The notes beneath the pieces are model-generated. The model did no database searches. It saw only the letters and a program-made list of their open reading frames with translations, and had not been told where the DNA came from. 59,867 nt of DNA, taken from Streptomyces sp. JHA26. Lineage in GTDB: Bacteria > Actinomycetota > Actinomycetes > Streptomycetales > Streptomycetaceae. This document shows, piece by piece, positions 1-8,397 of this stretch. A program made the translations under genes and the position numbers. The DNA lies in NCBI RefSeq assembly GCF_002005565.1, contig NZ_BDJC01000045.1, forward strand, positions 1-59,867, given 5' to 3'. How positions within the stretch are numbered: position 1 is the first letter of the stretch; every line of letters begins with the position of its first letter.

Positions 1-688
1 TAAGCGTCTGCGGTCCGGTGGAGGGGAGCGCGTCAGCGTCTCGCCAGCACGCCGGGCCGTCTCAGCGTCCACCCGCCGGTGGGTGGTGAAGGGTGCGGGG
101 CGGACCGGGGGTGGTGCGTGGTCGGCGGTGGGCGGTGGGGGCACTTCCCGGCACGACCGCCAGGCCACCAGGCATCCAGCTCCCCGGGATACCCCTCCCC
201 CACCGGCCGCGGGACCCCAGCCCCCACCGGGCGGTGATCCCCCACGCCCCACCGAGTGTCGGACCCCCCGGCCCCACCGGGCCGAGGGGTCCACAGGCCG
301 TAGGCCTCCGCCCCCCCACCGGCCGGTGGACGCCAAACCACCCGGCGTGCAGGCGAGACGCTGACGCGCACCCTCACGCCGGGCGACCGGCAAACACAGA
401 GCAGGGACCGGCGCACCCGGGACACCCATCCCTCCCCGGCCGCCCGCACGCTTCTCCCCCGTGCTGGAGCGAGCCGAGTCAAGGGTGGGCCGCAGGCCCA
501 TCGGCGCAGCCGACGCGACCGCAGGGAGCGCCCTTTACTCGGCTCGCACAAGCACGACACTGACCAAGAAGCGGGCGGCCCCACGGCCACTCCTCTCACA
601 GGGGGTCGCCTCGCCGACCTGGACGTCCACTTCCACATCCCCCGGTCACGATTGGGTTGCGGCGCCACCCCACCCCTTGATTCCCACC
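1..688. other. Gene-free, repeat-rich region upstream of the ribose operon
   Basis: I see no convincing gene here. Open frames exist on both strands, but their translations are dominated by Pro, Gly, Arg and Trp without recognisable motifs, as expected from random GC-rich DNA. Between about 195 and 330 a short motif of the form CCCCACCGG recurs at irregular 20-40 bp spacing, so the minus strand carries many G-runs. A large inverted repeat at 469-547 is listed separately. A short gene at the extreme left edge cannot be excluded. Confidence 0.5.
469..547. repeat. Long imperfect palindrome, 17-bp arms
   Basis: The arms 469-485 and 531-547 are reverse complements with one mismatch in 17 bp (core GCGAGCCGAGT). 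The 45-nt spacer holds a smaller GGGCC/GGCCC hairpin near 488-500. It lies about 200 bp upstream of the rbsR start and matches no nearby gene. It could be a terminator for a gene to the left, a dispersed palindromic element or a structured RNA. Confidence 0.55.
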
Positions 689-726
689 CGTGTAATCGAT
701 TCCAATCCTCCGTGTAATCGATTCCA
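689..726. promoter_or_regulatory. Twin operator repeats for the LacI-type ribose repressor
   Basis: The 16-bp string CGTGTAATCGATTCCA occurs at 689-704 and again at 711-726. The 22-bp period is about two helical turns, so two repressor dimers would sit on the same face. Each copy is a near-palindrome around ATCGAT, as expected of a LacI-family operator. The second copy touches the ribosome-binding site (AAGGAGG near 728-734) of the repressor gene starting at 745, which fits autorepression of the whole operon. Confidence 0.75.
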
Positions 727-744
727 CAAGGAGGTGGAACGGCG

Positions 745-1806
745 ATGGCGAGCATCAAGGACGTCGCCGCCGAGGCGGGCGTGTCCGTCGCGACGGTCTC
801 GCGCGTCCTCAACGGCCACCCGTCCGTCAGCCCGGACGCCCGCACCCGCGTGCTGGCCGCCGTCGAGGCGCTGGGCTACCGCCCGAACGCCGTCGCCCGG
901 TCCCTGCGCACCGCGCAGACCCGCACCCTCGGCCTGGTCATCAGCGACGTGCTGAACCCGTACTTCACCGAACTGGCCCGCTCCGTCGAGGAGGAGGCCC
1001 GCGCGCTCGGCTACAGCGTCATCATCGGCAACGCCGACGAGCGGCCCGACCTCCAGGACCACCACGTCACGACGCTGCTGGACCGCCGTATCGACGGGCT
1101 CCTCGTCTCCCCCACCGACGGCGGCTCCCCGCGCATGCTGGACGCCGCGCGCGCCGGGACGCCCATGGTGTTCGTCGACCGCTGGATCCCCGGCGTGGAC
1201 GTGCCCGTCGTCCGGTCGGACGGGCGGGCGGCGGTACGGGACCTGGTCGCGCACCTGCACGGGCTCGGGCACCGGCGGCTCGCCATCATCGCCGGGCCCG
1301 CCGCCACCACGACCGGCCGCGAGCGGGTGGACGCCTTCCGCGAGGCGCTCGGCGCGTACGGGCTCCCCCTCCCCGACGCCTACATCGGCCAGGGCGACTT
1401 CCAGGCCGGCAGCGGACGCCGGGTCACCGAGGGTTTCCTCGACCTGCCCGAGCCGCCCGAGGTCGTCTTCGCCGCCGACAACCTGATGGCGCTCGGCGCC
1501 CTGGACGCCGTACGCGCGCGGGGCATGCGCGTCCCCGACGACATCGCTCTCGCCGCGTTCGACGACATCCGCTGGTTCGTGCACACCGATCCGCCGATCA
1601 CCGCGATCGCCCAGCCCACGGGCGACCTCGGGCGGGCCGCCGTGCGCGCGCTGGTCGACCGCATCGAGGGAGGGGCCGGCGAGTCCGTCACCCTGCCGGC
1701 GCGGCTCGTCGTCCGCCGCTCCTGCGGCGAGGCCGCCTCCCCGCACGACCCGTCCCCGCACGACCCGTCCCCGTCCCCGTCCCCCGTACGAAGGAGTACG
1801 CCGTGA
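745..1806 (+). CDS. rbsR: LacI-family repressor of the ribose operon
   Basis: This is a 353-residue DNA-binding repressor. The N-terminal helix-turn-helix (IKDVAAEAGVSVATVSRVLN, residues 4-23) and the following hinge helix are classic LacI, followed by a two-lobed sugar-binding core with the usual start (TLGLVISDVLNPYF). A strong Shine-Dalgarno sits just upstream. The tail is a low-complexity stretch rich in Ser, Pro, His and Asp (about residues 333-353). The stop overlaps the GTG of the ATPase gene by 4 bp. Assignment to ribose rests on the operon context; the ligand itself is inferred. Confidence 0.9.
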   Translation: MASIKDVAAEAGVSVATVSRVLNGHPSVSPDARTRVLAAVEALGYRPNAVARSLRTAQTRTLGLVISDVLNPYFTELARSVEEEARALGYSVIIGNADERPDLQDHHVTTLLDRRIDGLLVSPTDGGSPRMLDAARAGTPMVFVDRWIPGVDVPVVRSDGRAAVRDLVAHLHGLGHRRLAIIAGPAATTTGRERVDAFREALGAYGLPLPDAYIGQGDFQAGSGRRVTEGFLDLPEPPEVVFAADNLMALGALDAVRARGMRVPDDIALAAFDDIRWFVHTDPPITAIAQPTGDLGRAAVRALVDRIEGGAGESVTLPARLVVRRSCGEAASPHDPSPHDPSPSPSPVRRSTP

Positions 1807-3356
1807 GCAGCCGTGATCCCGACGAGTTGCTGCGCATCGAGGGCATCCGCAAGACCTTCCCCGGTGTCGTCGCGCTCGACAGCGTCGACTTCGACCTGCG
1901 CCGGGGCGAGGTGCACGTGCTCCTCGGTGAGAACGGCGCGGGCAAGAGCACGCTGATCAAGATGCTCTCCGGCGCCTACACGCCCGACGCCGGGCGGATC
2001 CTGGTCGGCGGCGAGGAGGTGCGCATCAACGGTGCGCAGGACTCCGAGCGGCTCGGCATCGCCACCATCTACCAGGAGTTCAACCTCGTCCCCGACCTGA
2101 CGGTCGCCGAGAACATCTTCCTGGGGCGCCAGCCGCGCCGGTTCGGGATGATCGACCGGAAGAAGATGGACGCCGACGCCGAGGTGCTGCTCGAGCGGGT
2201 GGGGGTCAGCGTCTCCCCCCGTGCGCGGGTGCGCGAACTCGGCATCGCCCGGCTCCAGATGGTGGAGATCGCCAAGGCGCTCAGCCTGGACGCGCGCGTG
2301 CTCATCATGGACGAGCCGACCGCCGTGCTCACCTCCGAGGAGGTCGAGAAGCTGTTCGCGATCGTGCGGCGGCTGCGCGAGGACGGTGTCGGCATCGTCT
2401 TCATCACCCACCACCTGGAGGAGATCGCCGCCCTCGGCGACCGGGTCACCGTCATCCGGGACGGGCGCAGCGTCGGGCAGGTGCCCGCCTCCACGCCCGA
2501 GGACGAGCTCGTGCGGCTCATGGTCGGGCGGTCGATCGAGCAGCAGTACCCGCGCGAGCGCACCGACGCCGGTGAGGCGCTGCTCAGGGTGGAGGGGCTC
2601 ACCCGCGACGGTGTCTTCCACGACGTCGGCTTCGAGGTGCGGGCCGGTGAGGTCGTCGGCATCGCGGGGCTGGTCGGGGCCGGGCGGACCGAGGTCGTGC
2701 GGGCGGTGTTCGGCGCCGATCCGTACGACTCCGGGAGCGTGCACGTCGCGGGCGCGCCGTTGCGGCGGCACGACGTGAACGCCGCGATGGCGGCCGGGAT
2801 CGGGCTAGTCCCCGAGGACCGCAAGGGGCAGGGACTGGTGCTCGACGCCTCCGTGGAGGAGAACCTCGGGCTCGTCACGCTGAGGTCCACCGCCCGCGCC
2901 GGGCTCGTCGACCTCAAGGGCCAGCACGAGGCGGCCGAGCGGATCGCCGGGCAGCTCGGCGTGCGGATGGCCGGGCTCGGGCAGCACGTGCGGACCCTGT
3001 CCGGCGGCAACCAGCAGAAGGTCGTCATCGGCAAGTGGCTGCTGGCGAACACCAAGGTGCTGATCCTCGACGAGCCGACCCGCGGCATCGACGTCGGCGC
3101 CAAGGTCGAGATCTACCAGCTCATCAACGAACTGACGGCCGCCGGTGCCGCCGTGCTCATGATCTCCAGCGATCTGCCGGAGGTGCTCGGCATGAGCGAC
3201 CGGGTGGTGGTCATGGCGCAGGGCCGGGTCGCGGGCGAACTCCCCGCCGAACGGGCCACCCAGGACGCCGTGATGGCCCTCGCCGTCAGCAACCCCAGCA
3301 CGACCAGCACGACCAGTACGACCAGCAACGGAACGGAGGCCTCCCGTGGCCACTGA
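1803..3356 (+). CDS. rbsA: Ribose ABC importer, ATPase subunit
   Basis: The 517-residue protein carries two ABC ATPase domains in tandem, as in RbsA-type importers. The first has a canonical Walker A (GENGAGKST, near residue 41) and Walker B (LIMDEPTAVL). The second has the degenerate P-loop usual in this family (GLVGAGRTE) and a signature LSGGNQQKV. Length and domain order match the family. A Ser/Thr-rich tail of repeated ST residues ends the protein. It overlaps rbsR by 4 bp and the next gene by 11 bp, so translation is probably coupled. It would energise uptake by the fused permease/binding protein. Confidence 0.93.
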   Translation: MSSRDPDELLRIEGIRKTFPGVVALDSVDFDLRRGEVHVLLGENGAGKSTLIKMLSGAYTPDAGRILVGGEEVRINGAQDSERLGIATIYQEFNLVPDLTVAENIFLGRQPRRFGMIDRKKMDADAEVLLERVGVSVSPRARVRELGIARLQMVEIAKALSLDARVLIMDEPTAVLTSEEVEKLFAIVRRLREDGVGIVFITHHLEEIAALGDRVTVIRDGRSVGQVPASTPEDELVRLMVGRSIEQQYPRERTDAGEALLRVEGLTRDGVFHDVGFEVRAGEVVGIAGLVGAGRTEVVRAVFGADPYDSGSVHVAGAPLRRHDVNAAMAAGIGLVPEDRKGQGLVLDASVEENLGLVTLRSTARAGLVDLKGQHEAAERIAGQLGVRMAGLGQHVRTLSGGNQQKVVIGKWLLANTKVLILDEPTRGIDVGAKVEIYQLINELTAAGAAVLMISSDLPEVLGMSDRVVVMAQGRVAGELPAERATQDAVMALAVSNPSTTSTTSTTSNGTEASRGH

Positions 3357-5301
3357 CACGCTCAAGAGCAAGCCGGGCGCGCCGGGCGCCACGGGCGGCC
3401 TGCGCCGCCTGCTCCTCGACAACGGCGCGCTGACCGCGCTGATCGTCCTCGTCGTCGCCATGTCGGCGCTGTCCGGGGACTTCCTGACCGCCGACAACCT
3501 CCTCAACGTCGGCGTGCAGGCCGCCGTCACCGCGATCCTCGCGTTCGGCGTCACCTTCGTCATCGTCTCGGCGGGCATCGACCTGTCGGTCGGCTCGGTC
3601 GCCGCGCTGTCGGCCACCGTGCTGGCGTGGAGCGCCACCGAGGCCGGGATGCCGGTCGCGCTCGCGGTGCTGCTGTCCGTCCTGACGGGCATCGCCTGCG
3701 GCCTGGTGAACGGTTTCCTCATCTCGTACGGGAAGCTGCCGCCGTTCATCGCGACGCTGGCCATGCTGTCGGTGGGGCGCGGTCTGTCGCTGGTCATCTC
3801 GCAGGGTTCGCCGATCGCCTTCCCGGACTCGGTCTCCCACCTCGGTGACACGCTGGGCGGCTGGCTGCCCGTGCCGGTGCTCGTGATGATCGTGATGGGT
3901 CTGATCACGGCCTTCGTCCTCGGCCGGACCTACATCGGCCGGGCCATGTACGCCATCGGCGGCAACGAGGAGGCCGCGCGGCTGTCCGGGCTGCGCGTGA
4001 AGCGGCAGAAGCTCGCCATCTACGCCTTCTCCGGCCTGTTCGCCGCCGCCGCGGGCATCGTGCTCGCCTCCCGGCTGGCCTCCGCGCAGCCGCAGGCCGC
4101 GCAGGGCTACGAGCTGGACGCCATCGCCGCCGTCGTCATCGGCGGCGCCTCCCTCGCGGGCGGCACCGGCAAGGCCTCGGGCACGCTGATCGGCGCGCTG
4201 ATCCTCGCGGTGCTGCGCAACGGCCTCAACCTGCTGTCCGTCTCCGCGTTCTGGCAGCAGGTCGTCATCGGTGTGGTCATCGCGCTGGCGGTGCTCTTCG
4301 ACACGCTGCGCCGCAAGGCGGGCGCGGTGACTCCGGCGGCCGGGGCGTCCGGGGGCGGCAACCGGGGCAAGCAGGCCCTGACGTACGTGATCGCCGCCGT
4401 CGTGGCCGTGGCGGTCGTCGGCGCGACCTCGCTGCTGCACAACGGCTCCTCGGCGGGCAAGTCGCAGAAGATCGGCCTGTCGCTGTCGACGCTCAACAAC
4501 CCGTTCTTCGTGCAGATCCGGGCGGGCGCCCAGGAGGAGGCGAAGAAGCTGGGCGTGGACCTGACGGTCACCGACGCGCAGAACGACGCCTCGCAGCAGG
4601 CCAACCAGCTGCAGAACTTCACCAGCGGTTCGCTCTCCTCGGTCATCGTCAACCCGGTGGACTCCGACGCCGCCGGTCCCGCGGTGCGCGGCGCGAACAA
4701 GGCCGACATCCCCGTCGTCGCCGTGGACCGCGGCGTCAACAAGGCGGACACGGCGGCGCTGGTCGCCTCCGACAACGTCGAGGGCGGTCAGCTCGGCGCC
4801 AAGGCGCTCGCCGAGAAGCTCGGCGGCAAGGGCACGATCGTCATCCTGCAGGGCCAGGCCGGCACCTCCGCCAGCCGGGAGCGCGGGGCGGGCTTCGCGG
4901 CCGGTCTGAAGGCCTACCCGGGCATCGAGGTCGTCGCCAAGCAGCCCGCGGACTTCGACCGCACCAAGGGCCTGGACGTGATGACCAACCTGCTCCAGGC
5001 GCACCCCGACATCGACGGCGTCTTCGCGGAGAACGACGAGATGGCGCTCGGCGCGGTCAAGGCGCTCGGTTCCAAGGCCGGGAAGTCGGTCCAGGTCGTC
5101 GGGTTCGACGGCACGCCGGACGGGCTGAAGGCGGTCCAGGCGGGCACGCTGTACGCCTCCGTCGCGCAGCAGCCGAAGGAACTGGGCAGGATCGCCGTAC
5201 GGAACGCGCTGCGGGCCGCCGAGGGCGAGAAGGTGGAGAAGATGGTGAAGGTGCCGGTGAAGGTGGTCACCAAGGAGAACGTGGCCGGCTTCGAGGGCTG
5301 A
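3346..5301 (+). CDS. Fused ribose permease and substrate-binding protein
   Basis: One 651-residue chain combines two normally separate importer parts. Residues 1 to about 325 are an RbsC-type permease with many membrane helices and the conserved loop GGASLAGGTG. A linker is followed by one extra helix (near 345-362), and then a complete RbsB-type sugar-binding domain (about 375-651) beginning GLSLSTLNNPFF and ending near VQAGTLYASVAQQP. The binding domain would thus be tethered outside the membrane instead of being a lipoprotein. There is no internal start or stop at the junction. I recall similar fused proteins annotated in other streptomycetes. GTG start inside the rbsA end. Confidence 0.92.
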   Translation: MATDTLKSKPGAPGATGGLRRLLLDNGALTALIVLVVAMSALSGDFLTADNLLNVGVQAAVTAILAFGVTFVIVSAGIDLSVGSVAALSATVLAWSATEAGMPVALAVLLSVLTGIACGLVNGFLISYGKLPPFIATLAMLSVGRGLSLVISQGSPIAFPDSVSHLGDTLGGWLPVPVLVMIVMGLITAFVLGRTYIGRAMYAIGGNEEAARLSGLRVKRQKLAIYAFSGLFAAAAGIVLASRLASAQPQAAQGYELDAIAAVVIGGASLAGGTGKASGTLIGALILAVLRNGLNLLSVSAFWQQVVIGVVIALAVLFDTLRRKAGAVTPAAGASGGGNRGKQALTYVIAAVVAVAVVGATSLLHNGSSAGKSQKIGLSLSTLNNPFFVQIRAGAQEEAKKLGVDLTVTDAQNDASQQANQLQNFTSGSLSSVIVNPVDSDAAGPAVRGANKADIPVVAVDRGVNKADTAALVASDNVEGGQLGAKALAEKLGGKGTIVILQGQAGTSASRERGAGFAAGLKAYPGIEVVAKQPADFDRTKGLDVMTNLLQAHPDIDGVFAENDEMALGAVKALGSKAGKSVQVVGFDGTPDGLKAVQAGTLYASVAQQPKELGRIAVRNALRAAEGEKVEKMVKVPVKVVTKENVAGFEG

Positions 5302-5317
5302 CACGGGCGCACGGATA

Positions 5318-5356
5318 GACGTGGGCGGGCGGTCACGACGACCACCCGCCCACGTC
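5318..5356 (+). terminator. Strong hairpin after the ribose transporter gene
   Basis: Arms 5318-5333 and 5341-5356 form a 16-bp stem with a single C-A mismatch and a 7-nt loop, 17 bp after the stop of the transporter gene. No long T-run follows, as is common in Streptomyces. It may end or attenuate the rbsR-A-CB transcript before rbsK. Confidence 0.7.
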
Positions 5357-5370
5357 GGTCGGACGCAGTC

Positions 5371-5470
5371 GGACTCACCCTGGCTCACTCGGGCTCATCC
5401 TGACTCACTCGGACTCACTCGAACTCACTCGGATTCACTCGGATTCACTCGGATTCACTCGGATTCACTC
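5371..5470. repeat. Ten-unit tandem repeat with 10-bp period
   Basis: Ten consecutive 10-bp units run from 5371 to 5470. The last four are identical (GGATTCACTC); earlier ones differ by one to four bases (for example GGACTCACTC, GAACTCACTC). The array lies between a strong hairpin and the rbsK ribosome-binding site. The period equals about one helical turn, so any bound protein would repeat on one face of the DNA. There are no spacers, so it is not CRISPR-like. Confidence 0.9.
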
Positions 5471-5487
5471 GGATCGGGGAGCGATTC

Positions 5488-6393
5488 ATGTACGACTACG
5501 ACCTGCTGGTCGTGGGGTCGGCCAACGCCGACCTGGTGATCGGCGTCGATCGGCGGCCCGGGGCCGGCGAGACGGTGCTGGGCTCGGACCTGGTGGTCCA
5601 CCCGGGCGGCAAGGGCGCCAACCAGGCGGTGGCCGCCGCCCGGCTCGGCGCCCGTACGGCCCTGCTGGCCAGGGTCGGTGACGACTCCTACGGCCGGCTG
5701 CTGCTCGACTCGCAGCGGGCGGCCGGCGTCGACACGGTCGGCGTGCTGGTGGGCGGGGCGCCGACCGGCGTCGCGTTGATCACCGTCGACCCGTCCGGGG
5801 ACAACAGCATCGTCGTCTCGCCGGGCGCCAACGGCCGGCTGGCCCCGGGGGACGTCCGGGCCGCCGCCAGCCTCTTCCACGCCTCCCGGGCCGTCTCGGC
5901 GCAGTTGGAGATTCCGCTGGAGACGGTGGTGGAGGTGGTCCGGAGCCTGGCACCGGGCAGCCGCTTCGTGCTGAACCCGTCGCCGCCGCGTCCGCTGCCG
6001 CAGGAGGTGCTGGACGCCTGCGACCCGCTGATCGTCAACGAGCACGAGGCGAGGGTGATCCTCGGCGACGCGTGCGTGAGCGAACGCCCCGAGGACTGGG
6101 CCGGCCTGCTGCTGGCCAAGGGCCCGCGCTCGGTGGTCGTCACCCTGGGCGCCGAGGGCGCGCTGGTCGCCTCGGCGGCCGAGGGCGTCCGCCGGGTCCC
6201 GTCGGTGAAGGTGGAAGCCGTGGACACCACGGGCGCCGGCGACGCGTTCACGGCGGCGCTGGCCTGGCGGCTCGGCACCGGCGCGTCGCTCGCCGAGGCG
6301 GCGGCCTACGCCGCCCGGGTGGGCGCGGCGGCGGTCACGAGGGCGGGGGCGCAGGTGTCGTACCCGACGGCGGCGGAGGTCGAGGCGCTGTGA
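5488..6393 (+). CDS. rbsK: Ribokinase
   Basis: This 301-residue PfkB-family kinase would phosphorylate imported ribose to ribose 5-phosphate. The N-terminal family signature is present (HPGGKGANQAVAAARLGA, near residues 33-50), and the C-terminal anion hole with catalytic Asp is intact (DTTGAGDAFTAAL, near 244-256). Length is normal. The ATG start has a GGGGAG ribosome-binding site immediately after the tandem repeat. It lies about 190 bp beyond the transporter gene and may be read from its own promoter. Confidence 0.93.
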   Translation: MYDYDLLVVGSANADLVIGVDRRPGAGETVLGSDLVVHPGGKGANQAVAAARLGARTALLARVGDDSYGRLLLDSQRAAGVDTVGVLVGGAPTGVALITVDPSGDNSIVVSPGANGRLAPGDVRAAASLFHASRAVSAQLEIPLETVVEVVRSLAPGSRFVLNPSPPRPLPQEVLDACDPLIVNEHEARVILGDACVSERPEDWAGLLLAKGPRSVVVTLGAEGALVASAAEGVRRVPSVKVEAVDTTGAGDAFTAALAWRLGTGASLAEAAAYAARVGAAAVTRAGAQVSYPTAAEVEAL

Positions 6394-6433
6394 GCGGGGG
6401 AACCGCGACGAGGCGAGTGAAGAGGGCGGCACC

Positions 6434-6823
6434 GTGAAGAAGTCCGGGATACTCAACCGCCACCTCGCCGGCGCCCTGGCCGAACTCGGCCACGGCGACG
6501 GCGTGCTGGTCTGCGACGCGGGCATGCCGATCCCCGACGGCCCGCGCGTGGTCGACCTCGCCTTCCGGGCCGGGGTGCCGTCCTTCGCCGAGGTGCTGGA
6601 CGGCCTGCTGGCCGAGCTGGTGATCGAGGGCGCGACGGCGGCGACGGAGGTCCGGGACGCCAACCCGCAGGCCGCGGCCCTCCTGGACGGGCACTTCCCC
6701 GACCTGTCCCTGGTCCCGCACGAACGCCTCAAAGCCCTGTCGGCGGGCGCCCGCCTGGTGGTCCGCACGGGCGAGGCCCGGCCGTACGCGAACGTGCTGG
6801 TGCGGTGCGGGGTGTTCTTCTAG
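6434..6823 (+). CDS. rbsD: D-ribose pyranase
   Basis: The 129-residue protein matches RbsD, which interconverts pyranose and furanose forms of ribose so that ribokinase can use the sugar. Visible hallmarks are the start MKKSGILNRHLAGALAELGH, with the family's catalytic His, the CDAGMPIP segment, and the C-terminal TGEARPYANVLVRCGVFF. The start is GTG, 40 bp after rbsK. It is the last gene of the ribose group. Confidence 0.93.
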   Translation: MKKSGILNRHLAGALAELGHGDGVLVCDAGMPIPDGPRVVDLAFRAGVPSFAEVLDGLLAELVIEGATAATEVRDANPQAAALLDGHFPDLSLVPHERLKALSAGARLVVRTGEARPYANVLVRCGVFF

Positions 6824-6860
6824 GTCGAGCCAATCGCCCGAAAGAATGATGGGGAAGACG

Positions 6861-7502
6861 ATGGCATCTGGTGCCCGTGAGCCCTGGACTCTCCCCAAGG
6901 CTCCGCCCAACTCTCAAGCCGCGGCACGGCTCGAGGAGTGGCTTTCACGGGGTGGCGTCGGTGAAATCGACGTGATCGGTCTCGATCTCAGTGGGGCGTA
7001 TCTCTCCGGCGGTGTCTTTCACGCGTCCTGGTTCACCGATGCCAAGCTGGTGGGGGCCAAACTCGTCGGCGTGGACCTCTACCGGTCCGACGCCGAAGGG
7101 GCCGACTTCTCAGGAGCCGACCTCACACAGGCGTCGATGGTACGCGCCAACCTCGATGACGCGGTGCTTCGGGGTGCGGTCCTCGACGGCGCTGATCTGG
7201 TCAAGGCATCGCTGTACGCGGTCGACGCCTCGGCTGCCTCCCTACGGGGCGCCCGTCTCATGGGTTCCTCACTGATCGATGTCGACTTCTGCGGGGCGGA
7301 CTTGTCCGAAGCGGTCGTCCAAGAGAACACGTTCGAAGTGGCTGTGGACGAGGAGACCAGATTTACAGGTCTTTCCGGCACCGTTTTCGGCCCTCTTCAA
7401 CTGATCAGCCAGGAGGGCCGACAAGAGATCGGCGGCGCCGATCTGGAGCGCTGGCTTCGGGAGCGTGGCGGCGATGTACGTGTACTGGAGAGCCGGAGGT
7501 GA
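6861..7502 (+). CDS. Pentapeptide-repeat protein
   Basis: A 213-residue protein whose middle (about residues 40-160) is a run of A(D/N)LXX pentapeptides (for example GADFSGADLTQASMVRANL), which predicts a right-handed quadrilateral beta-helix. I prefer the ATG at 6861 because GGGGAAG precedes it; in-frame ATGs at 6846 and 6849 would add up to five residues. Local GC is lower than in neighbouring genes, which hints at acquisition. Its stop overlaps the ribosome-binding site of the Imm49-type gene, so the two are coupled. Specific function unknown; it may partner the immunity protein. Confidence 0.82.
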   Translation: MASGAREPWTLPKAPPNSQAAARLEEWLSRGGVGEIDVIGLDLSGAYLSGGVFHASWFTDAKLVGAKLVGVDLYRSDAEGADFSGADLTQASMVRANLDDAVLRGAVLDGADLVKASLYAVDASAASLRGARLMGSSLIDVDFCGADLSEAVVQENTFEVAVDEETRFTGLSGTVFGPLQLISQEGRQEIGGADLERWLRERGGDVRVLESRR

Positions 7503-7508
7503 CATAAA

Positions 7509-8378
7509 TTGCCGGTCATTGTTTTGCGGCCCGCATTGGAGGGCACCCAAACAATTCCGGATACATTCCGAGAGGAACTGAATGCCCGCACTCTCTCGAA
7601 AATCGAAGATCTCGAGAAGTACCCGGACAGCTTTGGTCGGACTTTCAGTAGCGCCCTGAGCAGGGCCAAGCTGCAGACTCTTGATGATCCCACCGCCGAC
7701 AAGCTGGAGACGTGGGAAGCCTGGACCATGGCCATGCAGGTCGGGTCCGCCCTGTTCGCCTCGGCGACCGCTCCCGAGGGCTCCACCGTGCAGTGCATGA
7801 TCGGGCATGAGGTACGGACGATCCCCGCCGTGGGGGTCACGCACTTCACCGACGCCGGTACCTGGCTGGAAGCCTTCTGGCTCGCGGTCGTCTGCCGGGA
7901 CCAGGCTCGGATGACGCAGTTGTGTCAGGTGCCGGTCGAGACGCTGCGGGCCTCCGGCGCGGTGTTCGAGGAGTACATCTACCACTGGGTCGACGCCCTC
8001 CAGACGTACTGGCTGGAGGGGCCGGGGCTCGGGGAGAAGCTCACGGCCGCGTTCGACGGGACCGATCCGGACCGGCTGCGGTTCCTCGACCGCGAGATGA
8101 TGCTCAAGGTCCTGTATCCGCCGATCAACCTGTTCTACCGCTTCGCCGGCCGGGACCCGGAGGAGTTCAACGAGGCACTGGTGCGGGCGCTCGAGCTCCA
8201 CAAGGAGTACTGGACCGCGAGCGAGGAACGCCAGGAGACGGGCGACGGCGACATCCCCCTCGACATCCTCGCCCTCACCTGCCTCGCCCACGACGCCGGA
8301 CTGCCCGTCGAGGTCGAGTCGGAATACCTGCCCGAGCACCTGCTCAAGCGCAGCTGGCTCGGCGAGTTCCCCACCTGA
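7509..8378 (+). CDS. Imm49-type immunity protein
   Basis: A 289-residue protein that I recognise as resembling the Imm49 family of polymorphic-toxin immunity proteins in Streptomyces. The segments LETWEAWTMAMQVGSALF, FEEYIYHWVDALQTYW, LYPPINLFYRFAGRDP and the C-terminus YLPEHLLKRSWLGEFPT are typical. The start is a rare TTG at a good distance from a near-perfect GGAGGTGA. The first 130 bp are AT-richer than the surroundings. No cognate toxin is visible nearby, so this is an orphan immunity gene or one that protects against toxins of neighbours. Confidence 0.75.
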   Translation: MPVIVLRPALEGTQTIPDTFREELNARTLSKIEDLEKYPDSFGRTFSSALSRAKLQTLDDPTADKLETWEAWTMAMQVGSALFASATAPEGSTVQCMIGHEVRTIPAVGVTHFTDAGTWLEAFWLAVVCRDQARMTQLCQVPVETLRASGAVFEEYIYHWVDALQTYWLEGPGLGEKLTAAFDGTDPDRLRFLDREMMLKVLYPPINLFYRFAGRDPEEFNEALVRALELHKEYWTASEERQETGDGDIPLDILALTCLAHDAGLPVEVESEYLPEHLLKRSWLGEFPT

Positions 8379-8397
8379 CACGAGGTAGAGCATCACC

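Noticed and set aside
33..845. Long minus-strand frame at the left edge
   Set aside because: It overlaps the rbsR start and operators, and its translation is Arg/Pro/Gly-rich without motifs.
646..1761. Minus-strand frame opposite rbsR
   Set aside because: Antisense shadow of a clear LacI gene; composition mirrors third-position GC.
3286..5388. 700-codon minus-strand frame opposite the ribose permease fusion
   Set aside because: Shadow rich in Arg, Gly, Asp and His; no domain visible, and the plus strand encodes a complete transporter.
5371..5470. Repeat array as a possible CRISPR
   Set aside because: Units are 10 bp and contiguous, with no spacers and no cas genes.
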